From IMG/VR virus record IMGVR_UViG_3300023179_000596, positions 1 through 21,058 of that record: a stretch of DNA of 21,058 bases; one strand, written 5' to 3'. Source of the DNA: a virus. Below, piece after piece: positions 14,848 through 21,058 of this stretch (position 1 is its first letter; each line of letters begins with the position of its first letter). Under the pieces are notes generated by a model. It worked only from the letters and a program-made list of their open reading frames with translations. It did not search any database and was not told the origin of the DNA. The translations under genes were made by a program, and so were the position numbers.

Positions 14848-15659
14848 GCATAGACTCCAAAGAGATGGCCAAATGGCTGTTTGACCAAGAGAAGGATTTT
14901 GAAAGCCTTGACCAATTCAAGGAGGAACTCGCCAAGAAATATGTCGCTCGTGAGGTGGCCGTTGATGACGAAGACATCCGCAACAAGGTAACGGGCAAGA
15001 CGCTCGGGAGCCTTGAGACCAAGTTCAAGCGTGCCTTCAACCTCACCGAGGATGATGTGAAGGGCAAGAAATTGTCGGATTTGTTTGAGGTTGCCCAACA
15101 GCGCATTCAAGCTCAAGTGGATGAGCTGAAAACTCAAGCCCAAAACAATGGCAAGGACGATGAGGCTTACAAGGCTCAACTCGCCGAACTGAAAAGGCAG
15201 AAGGGCGAGTACGAAACTCTGGCCGGGGAGTTGACGCAGAAGTTGGAGCAGAAGGAGGTGGAGTCGCAGAAGGCCATTGAGAATTACATTGTGAACCAAG
15301 AGGTTATGAAGATTAAGGCCAATGTGCCTTGGAGCGATTCGGTCAATTCCCTTGCGAAGAAAGGCTTTGACATAGAATTGAATGAAAAGTATATCTTTGC
15401 ATTGTCGGATGGGAAGTTGACGGTGACGGACAAGCAGGGCAACCAAATCAAGAATGATAAGGGTACTGCGTATCTTTCGCCCGAAGAGTTGGTAAGGAGT
15501 GAGGCTGAGAAGGCTCAAATGCTCAAGAAAGCAGGAGATGCCGGTAAGCAAGACACGCCTCCAATTCGGACTTCTTCTTCCAGCAAGGAAGGTACTCGTG
15601 GTGAGCGTTTTCTTCACCCAAGGGCCGTAAAGCATAGAGAAGAACTGAACGCACGATGA
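14844..15659 (+). CDS. Capsid scaffold protein
   Basis: The 271-residue protein lies directly before the major capsid gene. The middle (about 85-155) is a Lys/Glu/Gln-rich coiled coil (ELKRQKGEYETLAGEL, TQKLEQKEVESQKAIENY), followed by a less charged segment (IKANVPWSDSVNSLAKKGF) and a disordered, Lys/Ser-rich C-terminus that could bind the capsid protein. This order is typical of siphovirus scaffolds (GP20-like) which fill the procapsid and leave before DNA packaging. No protease domain is seen. The strand opposite this coiled coil is open for hundreds of codons, but that is a by-product of its codon use. Confidence 0.75.
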   Translation: MSIDSKEMAKWLFDQEKDFESLDQFKEELAKKYVAREVAVDDEDIRNKVTGKTLGSLETKFKRAFNLTEDDVKGKKLSDLFEVAQQRIQAQVDELKTQAQNNGKDDEAYKAQLAELKRQKGEYETLAGELTQKLEQKEVESQKAIENYIVNQEVMKIKANVPWSDSVNSLAKKGFDIELNEKYIFALSDGKLTVTDKQGNQIKNDKGTAYLSPEELVRSEAEKAQMLKKAGDAGKQDTPPIRTSSSSKEGTRGERFLHPRAVKHREELNAR

Positions 15660-15738
15660 TGTGTCGGGAGGACAATAAGCTCCATAGTGCCTGGCTTGGC
15701 AAGAAATAGCCGACAAATCTTTATTTCATTTTTACAAA
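15660..15738 (+). promoter_or_regulatory. Leader of the major capsid gene with a possible RNA fold
   Basis: TGTCGG (15662-15667) can pair with CCGACA (15710-15715). Inside lie two short hairpins, GAG/CTC (15668-15670 with 15680-15682) and TGCC/GGCA around 15688-15701. After the closing stem comes an A/U-rich stretch ending ATTTTTACAAAATG. I see no exact TAnnTTTG box; AATCTTTA at 15716-15723 is a poor match. The fold may be chance or may regulate capsid translation. Confidence 0.3.
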
Positions 15739-16800
15739 ATGTCATACGCTTTTTCATCCTTCGTATCGTGTCCTAATATTCAGGAGCGTTTGGATGCCGG
15801 TTACTTCAATGCCGACCCAACGATGTTCCCTGGACACATCAATACCCTTCGTGCGGTTACAAGCCCAATGAACGAATCGGGTATTTTGCAAAACCAGATT
15901 GACTCCAAGAACGGTCATTACCGCCAAGTGGAGGTCGTGTATCAGCCTCGAATGACTGATGCCACCTCTGTTTCTGCGACCTTGAACTGTGCTGCTGGAG
16001 CCGAATATGGTGAAACCTCACGGGTTTACAACATTGACCCCAATGTAGGCGCATCTCGCAGATGGTCTATTGGTCTTGATGATTTAGCTCCTCGTTGCGA
16101 AAACGATGAGACCTATATCGCTCGCCAATTAGCTATGCAGATGCAGGCTATCAAAAGGTTCATGAACCAAGAGGCCGTTACATTCATTGCCACAAACAAT
16201 GGCTTGTACTCCTCCGACCCAGGTTCTACCGTGAATGTGGCTCGCACCCTGTTGACCACTCGGACCAAGGCTCAAAACGTATCTTACGTTTATGCCGATG
16301 ACTTCATGTCCGATGTGATTTATCAGTATCAGTTGGCCGAGGCTTGGGACCGCCCCATCATCATTGGCGGTGAGCTTGTCCAGAAGTACATGACCGCATT
16401 GAAATCTCATTGCTGTGCAACGGTAAACGTTGACCTTCAGCAAATGATGAACTCCGATGCTCAGTCGTATTTCTTCTTTGAGCCTCGCATTGGTGCTGCC
16501 CAGGGCAACGCTAACGGCTTCGCATTCCTCGCCCCAGGCGGTGTGCAGATGATCCGTTACAACGCCTTCCGTGGTGCTAACGGCATCCGTGTAATTGATG
16601 ACCAATCCATTAAGAAGGGTACGATTTCCGACCCTGAGACCGGCTTGGAATTTGATTACTATGCTCAGTTGGATTGTAACCAATGGAAATTCTTCATTGG
16701 TCTTTCCTACAAGTTTGTAACGCTGCCTTCTGATGTGTTCTTCTTGAACGACCAGCTCCGTGGCGTGAACTACATCTTCGAGGGTACTGTGAACAACTAA
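15739..16800 (+). CDS. Major capsid protein (HK97-like)
   Basis: The 353-residue protein lies between the scaffold and connector genes, and its gene is followed at once by a strong terminator. It has the length and order expected of an HK97-fold capsid protein: an N-terminal arm (SCPNIQERLDAGYFNADP), a long helix (YIARQLAMQMQAIKRFMNQE), a central P-domain region, and a beta-rich end (FFIGLSYKFVTLPSDVFFL). There is no obvious prohead protease gene in the window, and the arm is short, so a maturation cleavage is not evident. A/U-rich leader bases precede the ATG, with no Shine-Dalgarno sequence. The identity is from position and fold-like pattern; the exact family could not be checked. Confidence 0.8.
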   Translation: MSYAFSSFVSCPNIQERLDAGYFNADPTMFPGHINTLRAVTSPMNESGILQNQIDSKNGHYRQVEVVYQPRMTDATSVSATLNCAAGAEYGETSRVYNIDPNVGASRRWSIGLDDLAPRCENDETYIARQLAMQMQAIKRFMNQEAVTFIATNNGLYSSDPGSTVNVARTLLTTRTKAQNVSYVYADDFMSDVIYQYQLAEAWDRPIIIGGELVQKYMTALKSHCCATVNVDLQQMMNSDAQSYFFFEPRIGAAQGNANGFAFLAPGGVQMIRYNAFRGANGIRVIDDQSIKKGTISDPETGLEFDYYAQLDCNQWKFFIGLSYKFVTLPSDVFFLNDQLRGVNYIFEGTVNN

Positions 16801-16825
16801 TCCTTCGGGTTGTATGCGACAAGAA

Positions 16826-16851
16826 GGGGGTGCGAAAGCATCCCCTTTTTT
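16826..16851 (+). terminator. Intrinsic terminator after the major capsid gene
   Basis: GGGGGTGC (16826-16833), a GAAA tetraloop and GCATCCCC (16838-16845) form an 8-bp stem with one G-U pair. The T run is 16846-16851, followed by G and four more T. It stands 25 bases after the capsid stop codon. Confidence 0.93.
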
Positions 16852-16855
16852 GTTT

Positions 16856-16863
16856 TACCTTTG
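16856..16863 (+). promoter_or_regulatory. -7 box (TACCTTTG) directly after the capsid terminator
   Basis: TACCTTTG at 16856-16863 matches TAnnTTTG and begins 4 bases after the terminator's main T run. The ATG at 16868 is only 4 bases downstream, so the transcript would be leaderless or nearly so. I see no good -33 element; the expected place is inside the terminator stem. Confidence 0.6.
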
Positions 16864-16867
16864 CCTT

Positions 16868-17875
16868 ATGAGTAATTGTTGGGATAATTTAATTGGTATT
16901 CGTGGACTTTGCTCTGCGGGTACACCGCCCATTAGTGGCCTGTATATCAACGACCTAACGGGCATAGGGCTTCGAGACCTTGATTCTGGCGTGGACGAGG
17001 AGGACAAGACCGCCTATACGCTTATTGAGCGCAAGATTGACCAAGCGGCCAATATGCTGAAAGCGGAGTCTTTGGCTTACTTGCAGAGCCGTTGGAATTA
17101 CACGACTTCGGCCTTTAATGGCGATTTGGGGTTCTATGGTGAGTCGCTTGAATCGTTACCTGCTGCTGCGGTTTGGAGGGGCATAGGAATGAGGTATCGG
17201 CAGGTGGATTACATTTCGGTTACGATTTCTTCTATCAGCCTGTTGCTTCCAAGTTCGGGTGTTGTGCCGGTGAGGGTGGTGGATTTGAGAACAGGAACGA
17301 CCTTGGACACCTTCAATATCACTTTGGTAGCCAATGCGGTTACGAGGGTTGTGATTAACAAGACGTACCAATCCAACGGACAGATGCTGAACCTGGCGGT
17401 CCTTTACAATGCGACCTCGGTGGCTTCCTTCCAAACGGGCTTGTACCCGACCTATGGATGTGGTGGATGTGGCAGGAATTATCGTTGGACGGAGAATATG
17501 TTGGAGAGAACTATTGAGATACCAACGAGTGCGCCTTTGCTTGACTTGAACATAAGCGGAGGAGCCTTCACGGGAGGCTTGAGCGTTCAGTATCAGGTCG
17601 CTTGCAGCTTTGATTCGCTCTTGTGCGCTCATGTCACGCAACTCGGCTATCCTTTGCTTTACAAGGCTGGGATGTTGCTATTGAAGGAGATGGAGTTCTC
17701 CAAGCGATTGAATGGGGTGATTGTCTTTAATCGTGATATGAACCAAGAGCTTTCGGAGTATTACCAAGCTCAATACGACCAATATATGAAGCGGTACTTT
17801 GAGCAGGCGAACCTGCCCGAAGATGGCTGTTTTTCGTGTCGGCAGAGGGTAAGACAAGCCTCTCGCATTCCATAG
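16868..17875 (+). CDS. Probable head-tail connector/virion structural protein with CxxC pairs
   Basis: The 335-residue protein starts at 16868; an in-frame ATG at 16814 lies upstream of the terminator and is rejected. The N-terminus CWDNLIGIRGLC, then SGLYINDLTGI, is a conserved-looking opening I associate with Bacteroidota phage structural proteins. The middle is a beta-rich domain. Two CxxC pairs follow (C198/C201 in YGCGGCGRNYRW, and C321/C324 in DGCFSCRQR), and the protein ends in SRIP. The position right after the capsid gene suggests an adaptor or connector protein on the portal. I do not recognise an enzyme motif. The predicted leaderless start is discussed under findings. Confidence 0.5.
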   Translation: MSNCWDNLIGIRGLCSAGTPPISGLYINDLTGIGLRDLDSGVDEEDKTAYTLIERKIDQAANMLKAESLAYLQSRWNYTTSAFNGDLGFYGESLESLPAAAVWRGIGMRYRQVDYISVTISSISLLLPSSGVVPVRVVDLRTGTTLDTFNITLVANAVTRVVINKTYQSNGQMLNLAVLYNATSVASFQTGLYPTYGCGGCGRNYRWTENMLERTIEIPTSAPLLDLNISGGAFTGGLSVQYQVACSFDSLLCAHVTQLGYPLLYKAGMLLLKEMEFSKRLNGVIVFNRDMNQELSEYYQAQYDQYMKRYFEQANLPEDGCFSCRQRVRQASRIP

Positions 17876-17877
17876 CA

Positions 17878-18414
17878 ATGACCATACAGGACTATATCCG
17901 CAAGTTGGAGGCGCAGGTTGTTCGTTTGCCCGAAGCGAGGTTGTATGCGTTGAAGGGAGCGGCAGAGGAGGCCCATAACGGCAAGGATGGTATGGTGAGT
18001 AGGATTCACGATAGGAGGCTTGCTGCGGATTCAAGGATTATGAGAAAGTACAGCAAAAAGAGTTGGAAGGAGGACTATCAGACCGGTGAGACGATGCAGT
18101 ATATCGAGTTAAGGAAAAAGTATGGGAGGCAGGTTCAGTCTTGGGATTTGGAGTTCACAGGCACATTGAGGAACGAGTTAAAGGTATTGCACAAGCGAAG
18201 CGAAGGCTCTCCGTTTATGTTTGGTGGGCCGAACTTTGTTTCGCAGATTACGACTCGCAAAGGCCCAGATGGTGGGGTGAACGTGGACAAGATGACCTGG
18301 GCTGAGGGAAGGATTGGTCTGAGGAGCATATTTGCCCTTAGCCAAAAAGAAAAGAGGATATTTCGTAGTACTTTTGCCAAGCTATTTGCTAACAGGCTAT
18401 TCCGACTGAAATAA
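17878..18414 (+). CDS. Probable neck/head-completion protein
   Basis: The 178-residue basic protein starts at the ATG two bases after the preceding stop. The open frame reaches 17836, but that part overlaps the previous gene. It is Lys/Arg-rich and helical at the start (MTIQDYIRKLEAQVVRLPEAR), with GTLRNELKVLHKR in the middle and a hydrophobic basic end (IFRSTFAKLFANRLFRLK). Its size and place between connector and tail-terminator-like genes resemble HK97 gp10-type neck proteins. The call is by order only. The stop shares TAATG with the next gene. Confidence 0.5.
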   Translation: MTIQDYIRKLEAQVVRLPEARLYALKGAAEEAHNGKDGMVSRIHDRRLAADSRIMRKYSKKSWKEDYQTGETMQYIELRKKYGRQVQSWDLEFTGTLRNELKVLHKRSEGSPFMFGGPNFVSQITTRKGPDGGVNVDKMTWAEGRIGLRSIFALSQKEKRIFRSTFAKLFANRLFRLK

Positions 18415-19043
18415 TGATAGCAACACAGATTATTGACGAGATATTCGCTCGGTTGAATGCTTACAAGTTGGTAAGGCACACAGGGTTTGCGGAGATGTTG
18501 CCCGATAGGGATGGCAAGGTTATCCCTGCTATCTATTGTAGCAATGGCGATTACAGGCACGTTGTGGATGATTACGATTGGAACGAGGGCATTGCTTACA
18601 TTCGTTACAACGGTAGGGAGCGTTCAGAGGTAAAAGACGATGGCAATTACATTGGATGCCAAGACCTCCTTCGGATTGTGTACCCCTTGTCTTTGGTGAT
18701 TATCGGGAAGCGGAAGGCCAAGAGACCCTACGAGGTTGCCTCCTTGGTGCAGAGCAAGATTAGCGGTATGTACGAGGCTTTGGCTTCGAGTGTTGGGGCG
18801 ATAAGCATTGATGTTACTTCTATTTCTGCAAATTACTCAATTAGGAATAATTTAGAAACAGAATTTGAAGGAGCGAAGGTTGTATGGGATACGGCCTTGT
18901 ATATGGTTTCATTGGATTTGGAGGTGGAGGTAATTGGCGATGCGTCTTGCTTGAATGACGAGGAGCCTTGCGATTACAATACTCTGGCTGTTGACGATGA
19001 CTTTGATTTCTCTTACGAAGATTACAACATTTTAACCTATTGA
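18414..19043 (+). CDS. Probable tail terminator/tail completion protein
   Basis: The 209-residue protein overlaps the preceding stop by one base. It begins MIATQIIDEIFARLNAYKLV, a helix of the kind that opens small tail-completion proteins. A mixed alpha/beta core follows (YPLSLVIIGKRKA, VASLVQSKISGMYEAL, VVWDTALYMVSLDLEVEV), and the end is acidic (CDYNTLAVDDDFDFSYEDYN). Order after the neck gene fits a tail terminator that caps the tube. No direct motif proves it. The codons around 18825-18875 look more AT-rich than the rest. Confidence 0.45.
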   Translation: MIATQIIDEIFARLNAYKLVRHTGFAEMLPDRDGKVIPAIYCSNGDYRHVVDDYDWNEGIAYIRYNGRERSEVKDDGNYIGCQDLLRIVYPLSLVIIGKRKAKRPYEVASLVQSKISGMYEALASSVGAISIDVTSISANYSIRNNLETEFEGAKVVWDTALYMVSLDLEVEVIGDASCLNDEEPCDYNTLAVDDDFDFSYEDYNILTY

Positions 19044-19044
19044 T

Positions 19045-19617
19045 ATGGCACGCAAAAGAATTAGGGAGTTAGATGCACAGGCTTCAATTACTTCCACGCT
19101 CAAATTAGCGGTTGACGATACGTCTTTGACTTCGGCTAAGCGCATTGATATTTCGCAATTAGATGCGAGGTACGGGGCTGTTGGCGCACCTTGTTACTTG
19201 GAGTGGTTTCAGGTAACGGGAGAGGCCACGAGCATATCACAGCAAGGCGTTTTTCAGAAGTTCACTTTGAGTTCTGCTACTGCGGGCGTTACTTCGGGCA
19301 ATGGCCTTGTGGTTAATTCGCAGGGAAGGGTTACTTACACAGGTGCAACGGCTGTATTTCGTGTTCAGGTGTTCGCCTCTATATCTGGGCAAAACAATGA
19401 TGATGTTCATATAGCGATTGCATTGAACAACTCTGTTTTAGCAAAGACAGACCAATCCCTCATATTGGGGTCTGGAGCGAAGGATGGCGGCGTTGGCACA
19501 CAATGTTTGGTAAGCGTTGCCTCTGCGGGATTTTTGGATATTTTCGTTAAAAACGCAAGCGCTACAAGTGCCGTAACTTTGGAGAAGATTATTGTGATTG
19601 TTGAAAAAATAGGTTGA
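19045..19617 (+). CDS. Beta-rich fibre-like virion protein
   Basis: The 190-residue protein has a short N-terminal anchor (MARKRIRELDAQASI, then TLKLAVDDTSLTSAKRIDIS) and a beta-sandwich, jelly-roll-like body: GVFQKFTLSSAT, VVNSQGRVTYTG, VFRVQVFASISGQ, VHIAIALNNS, CLVSVASAGFLDIFVKN, EKIIVIVEKIG. This resembles TNF-like knobs on phage head or tail fibres. It lies just before another structural gene and a fibre gene. The start follows the previous stop by one base (TTGATATGGCA, repeated at the next junction). It could be a head fibre or a tail-fibre adaptor. Confidence 0.5.
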   Translation: MARKRIRELDAQASITSTLKLAVDDTSLTSAKRIDISQLDARYGAVGAPCYLEWFQVTGEATSISQQGVFQKFTLSSATAGVTSGNGLVVNSQGRVTYTGATAVFRVQVFASISGQNNDDVHIAIALNNSVLAKTDQSLILGSGAKDGGVGTQCLVSVASAGFLDIFVKNASATSAVTLEKIIVIVEKIG

Positions 19618-19618
19618 T

Positions 19619-20134
19619 ATGGCATTAGCACGGCTCACATCGTTTTCGTTTGGGGAAAGGCTCTTGACCTTGAATTATAGTGGCTCGGAGGTCTATTATG
19701 TCCCCTATGCCCATTTGATATCCTTTGAGTACGACCCCACGACTTTAGACCCCAAGGTTTACATCTATTTGCACGGCACGCTTGACAATGTGTTGTCGGT
19801 ATCTGAATCCGAACTCGTTGCCATTGGGAGCAGCATTAGTGCGTTCCTGGCCTCGTTGCAAGGCGTGATGTCGAATCAGTTGTTTTGGTTTGATATATGG
19901 GCGAATTTTCTTGCTCGTGCCAAGGCCAATTCTGCGTTGACCCCCGAACTCGCAAGCACTTGCGGTCGGTATTTCCGATACGAATTGAATCCTCCCTTGG
20001 TCCCTACGGCCACGGAGGACTATGCAGACTTCTGGTACTTCAATCAGCGGTGCGACAACGATAGTGCCACCGTGAAGGAGGCATCGGCCTATAATTGTTT
20101 GCTCACGAGGTTTTCAACCTTAAATCCGAATTAA
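19619..20134 (+). CDS. Unrecognised protein between two fibre-like genes
   Basis: The 171-residue protein is soluble, with no signal peptide. Its N-terminal half has beta strands (LTSFSFGERLLTLNYSGSE, then YIYLHGTLDNVLSVSESELV). A helix follows (AIGSSISAFLASLQG), then an aromatic- and Cys-containing C-terminal half (QLFWFDIWANFLARAK, CGRYFRYELNPP, WYFNQRCDN). I do not recognise a family. Tight coupling to both neighbours suggests a virion or fibre-assembly role, for example a chaperone or attachment piece. That is inference only. Confidence 0.55.
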   Translation: MALARLTSFSFGERLLTLNYSGSEVYYVPYAHLISFEYDPTTLDPKVYIYLHGTLDNVLSVSESELVAIGSSISAFLASLQGVMSNQLFWFDIWANFLARAKANSALTPELASTCGRYFRYELNPPLVPTATEDYADFWYFNQRCDNDSATVKEASAYNCLLTRFSTLNPN

Positions 20135-20136
20135 CG

Positions 20137-21058
20137 ATGTCTGACCCATCTTTATTGAATATCCCTTACCGCTTCAAGGCGAGTAAGTTGTATAGCCAAA
20201 TCCCCGATAGCGGTTTGGGGGACTTTGTTGTAAGCCGTTCTGCGAGTAATGCAGCAACAAGGGTTAATGCTCAGGGCTTCATTGAAACCGTTGCCGATAA
20301 TGTCCCTCGTCTTGATTATCCTTTGGGGGGGATTGCTAACGGATGCCCTGCGTTGCTCGTGGAGCCGAGTGCGCAGAACATTATGGCGCAGTCCGAAACT
20401 TTAAGCGTAAGCGGAAACTGGGCAAGAACTAATGTGTTGGTTTCGGGTGGTGCAATCGCATCCCCTGACGGCTTGACTTCGGGGACTTTGATTGTTGCGA
20501 CTTTGGGAAGCAATACCCATTGGATTGAGCGCAATGCAGCCACTACGGTTACAAGCGGTGCGGTAGTTACGACAAGTTGCTTTTTTAAAGCGCATGGAAC
20601 AAACACTTTTGCTCAATTAGTAATTGGCAATATAGGATTTTCGCCTGCAAGCCCGTTCGCAAATTTCAATCTTACGGGTAGTGGTTCAGTAACGGCGGGC
20701 AATTATACATCCGCATTCATTCAAAATTACGGCAATGGATGGTATCGTTGTGGCTTTACAACAACAGCAGCAGCCAATGGAACTCCTGCAATTACTATTT
20801 GCCCAATCCTTGCAAGTGGAACTGGAAGAGCGACGACTTTTACAGGCGATGGCGTTAATGGCGTTTACGCTTGGGGCGCACAACTCGAAACAGGCTCCGT
20901 CGCAACCTCCTACATCCCCACAACAACCGCCGCCATAACCCGTGGCGCAGATTTAGTGAGCAAGACGGGCGTGAGTTCTTTGATTGGGCAGACCGAGGGG
21001 GCAATTTATTGGGAGGGGTCTTTTGGGCAAATTGACAAGATATTCTTTTCTATCGGAG
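20137..21058 (+). CDS. Tail fibre/spike protein with carbohydrate-binding-like domain (3' end missing)
   Basis: The open frame runs from the ATG at 20137 (two bases after the previous stop) off the window end, giving at least 307 residues. The N-terminus (MSDPSLLNIPYRFKASKLYS, then DFVVSRSASNAATRVNAQGF) is a fibre head. Residues about 75-265 form a carbohydrate-binding-like beta-sandwich: NIMAQSETLSVSGNWAR, SPDGLTSG, NGWYRCGF (from N200), WGAQLETGSVATSYIPTTT (from W246) and ITRGADLVS. This is a common module in phage fibres and spikes that contact cell-surface polysaccharide. The stretch around 20880-20950 is rich in C and A, unlike the purine-rich neighbours. Whether an enzyme domain follows cannot be seen. 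Confidence 0.7.
   Translation, partial: MSDPSLLNIPYRFKASKLYSQIPDSGLGDFVVSRSASNAATRVNAQGFIETVADNVPRLDYPLGGIANGCPALLVEPSAQNIMAQSETLSVSGNWARTNVLVSGGAIASPDGLTSGTLIVATLGSNTHWIERNAATTVTSGAVVTTSCFFKAHGTNTFAQLVIGNIGFSPASPFANFNLTGSGSVTAGNYTSAFIQNYGNGWYRCGFTTTAAANGTPAITICPILASGTGRATTFTGDGVNGVYAWGAQLETGSVATSYIPTTTAAITRGADLVSKTGVSSLIGQTEGAIYWEGSFGQIDKIFFSIG

Noticed and set aside
14730-15716. 328-codon open frame on the minus strand, Leu-rich and membrane-like
   Set aside because: It is the complement of a Lys/Glu/Gln-rich coiled coil, which reads as Leu/Phe/Val. No promoter, ribosome site or family features support it, and it is antisense to the scaffold gene.
16814-16867. Earlier in-frame ATG for the connector-like gene
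   Set aside because: The extension would run through the terminator hairpin; the conserved-looking N-terminus begins at 16868.
17836-17877. Earlier in-frame ATG for the neck-like gene
   Set aside because: It overlaps the conserved Cys-containing end of the previous gene; 17878 gives a normal two-base junction.
20137-21058. Diversity-generating retroelement target in the fibre gene
   Set aside because: No reverse transcriptase, template repeat or adenine-biased variable region is visible in the window.

Overview
The window is a block of virion-structure genes from a tailed phage or prophage with a long-tailed (siphovirus-like) layout. The likely host is a member of the Bacteroidota. Three sequence features point to that host: TAnnTTTG (-7) promoter boxes in most of the larger intergenic gaps, a general lack of Shine-Dalgarno sequences with A/U-rich leaders before the most highly expressed genes, and structural proteins of the kind seen in Bacteroidota siphoviruses. 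All genes lie on the + strand and are tightly packed. Most junctions overlap (ATGA, GTGA, TAATG) or leave a gap of a few bases, and no intergenic gap exceeds about 100 bases. No terminase, lysis, replication, integrase, tRNA or CRISPR element is visible.

Layout: (1) 1-7285, tail module: the 3' end of a probable tail-assembly chaperone, a 1121-residue tape measure protein, a probable distal-tail/baseplate protein and a large Cys-rich protein with beta-rich, carbohydrate-binding-like segments. (2) 7286-8031, a small abundant-type virion protein (probably the tail tube) with its own -7 box and a strong intrinsic terminator. (3) 8032-11658, a five-gene cassette of carbohydrate enzymes: a GT-A glycosyltransferase, a GT2/GT7C-like enzyme, a GT10 (fucosyltransferase-like) enzyme, an FkbM-type methyltransferase and a second small GT-A-like protein. 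(4) 11751-16800, head module: portal with an embedded DnaJ-like CxxCxGxG zinc motif, Mu F-like minor head protein, a small acidic protein, scaffold and major capsid protein, followed by a second strong terminator. (5) 16868-20134, connector/neck proteins, then a beta-rich fibre-like protein and an unrecognised protein. (6) 20137 to the window end, the 5' part of a fibre/spike gene with a carbohydrate-binding-like domain.

The genes fit together as a virion factory: scaffold, capsid, portal and minor head protein build the procapsid; connector genes join it to a tail whose length is set by the tape measure; fibre and tail-tip proteins contact the cell. The glycosylation/methylation cassette sits inside this operon, directly behind the presumed tail-tube gene. 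None of its products shows a signal peptide or membrane segment, so decoration of virion proteins in the cytoplasm is the most interesting hypothesis; remodelling of host surface glycan is the main alternative. Expression appears to be partitioned by two terminator-promoter modules (7986-8026 and 16826-16863) in which the -7 box follows the terminator directly and lies only 4-5 bases before the next start codon, predicting leaderless or nearly leaderless mRNAs.
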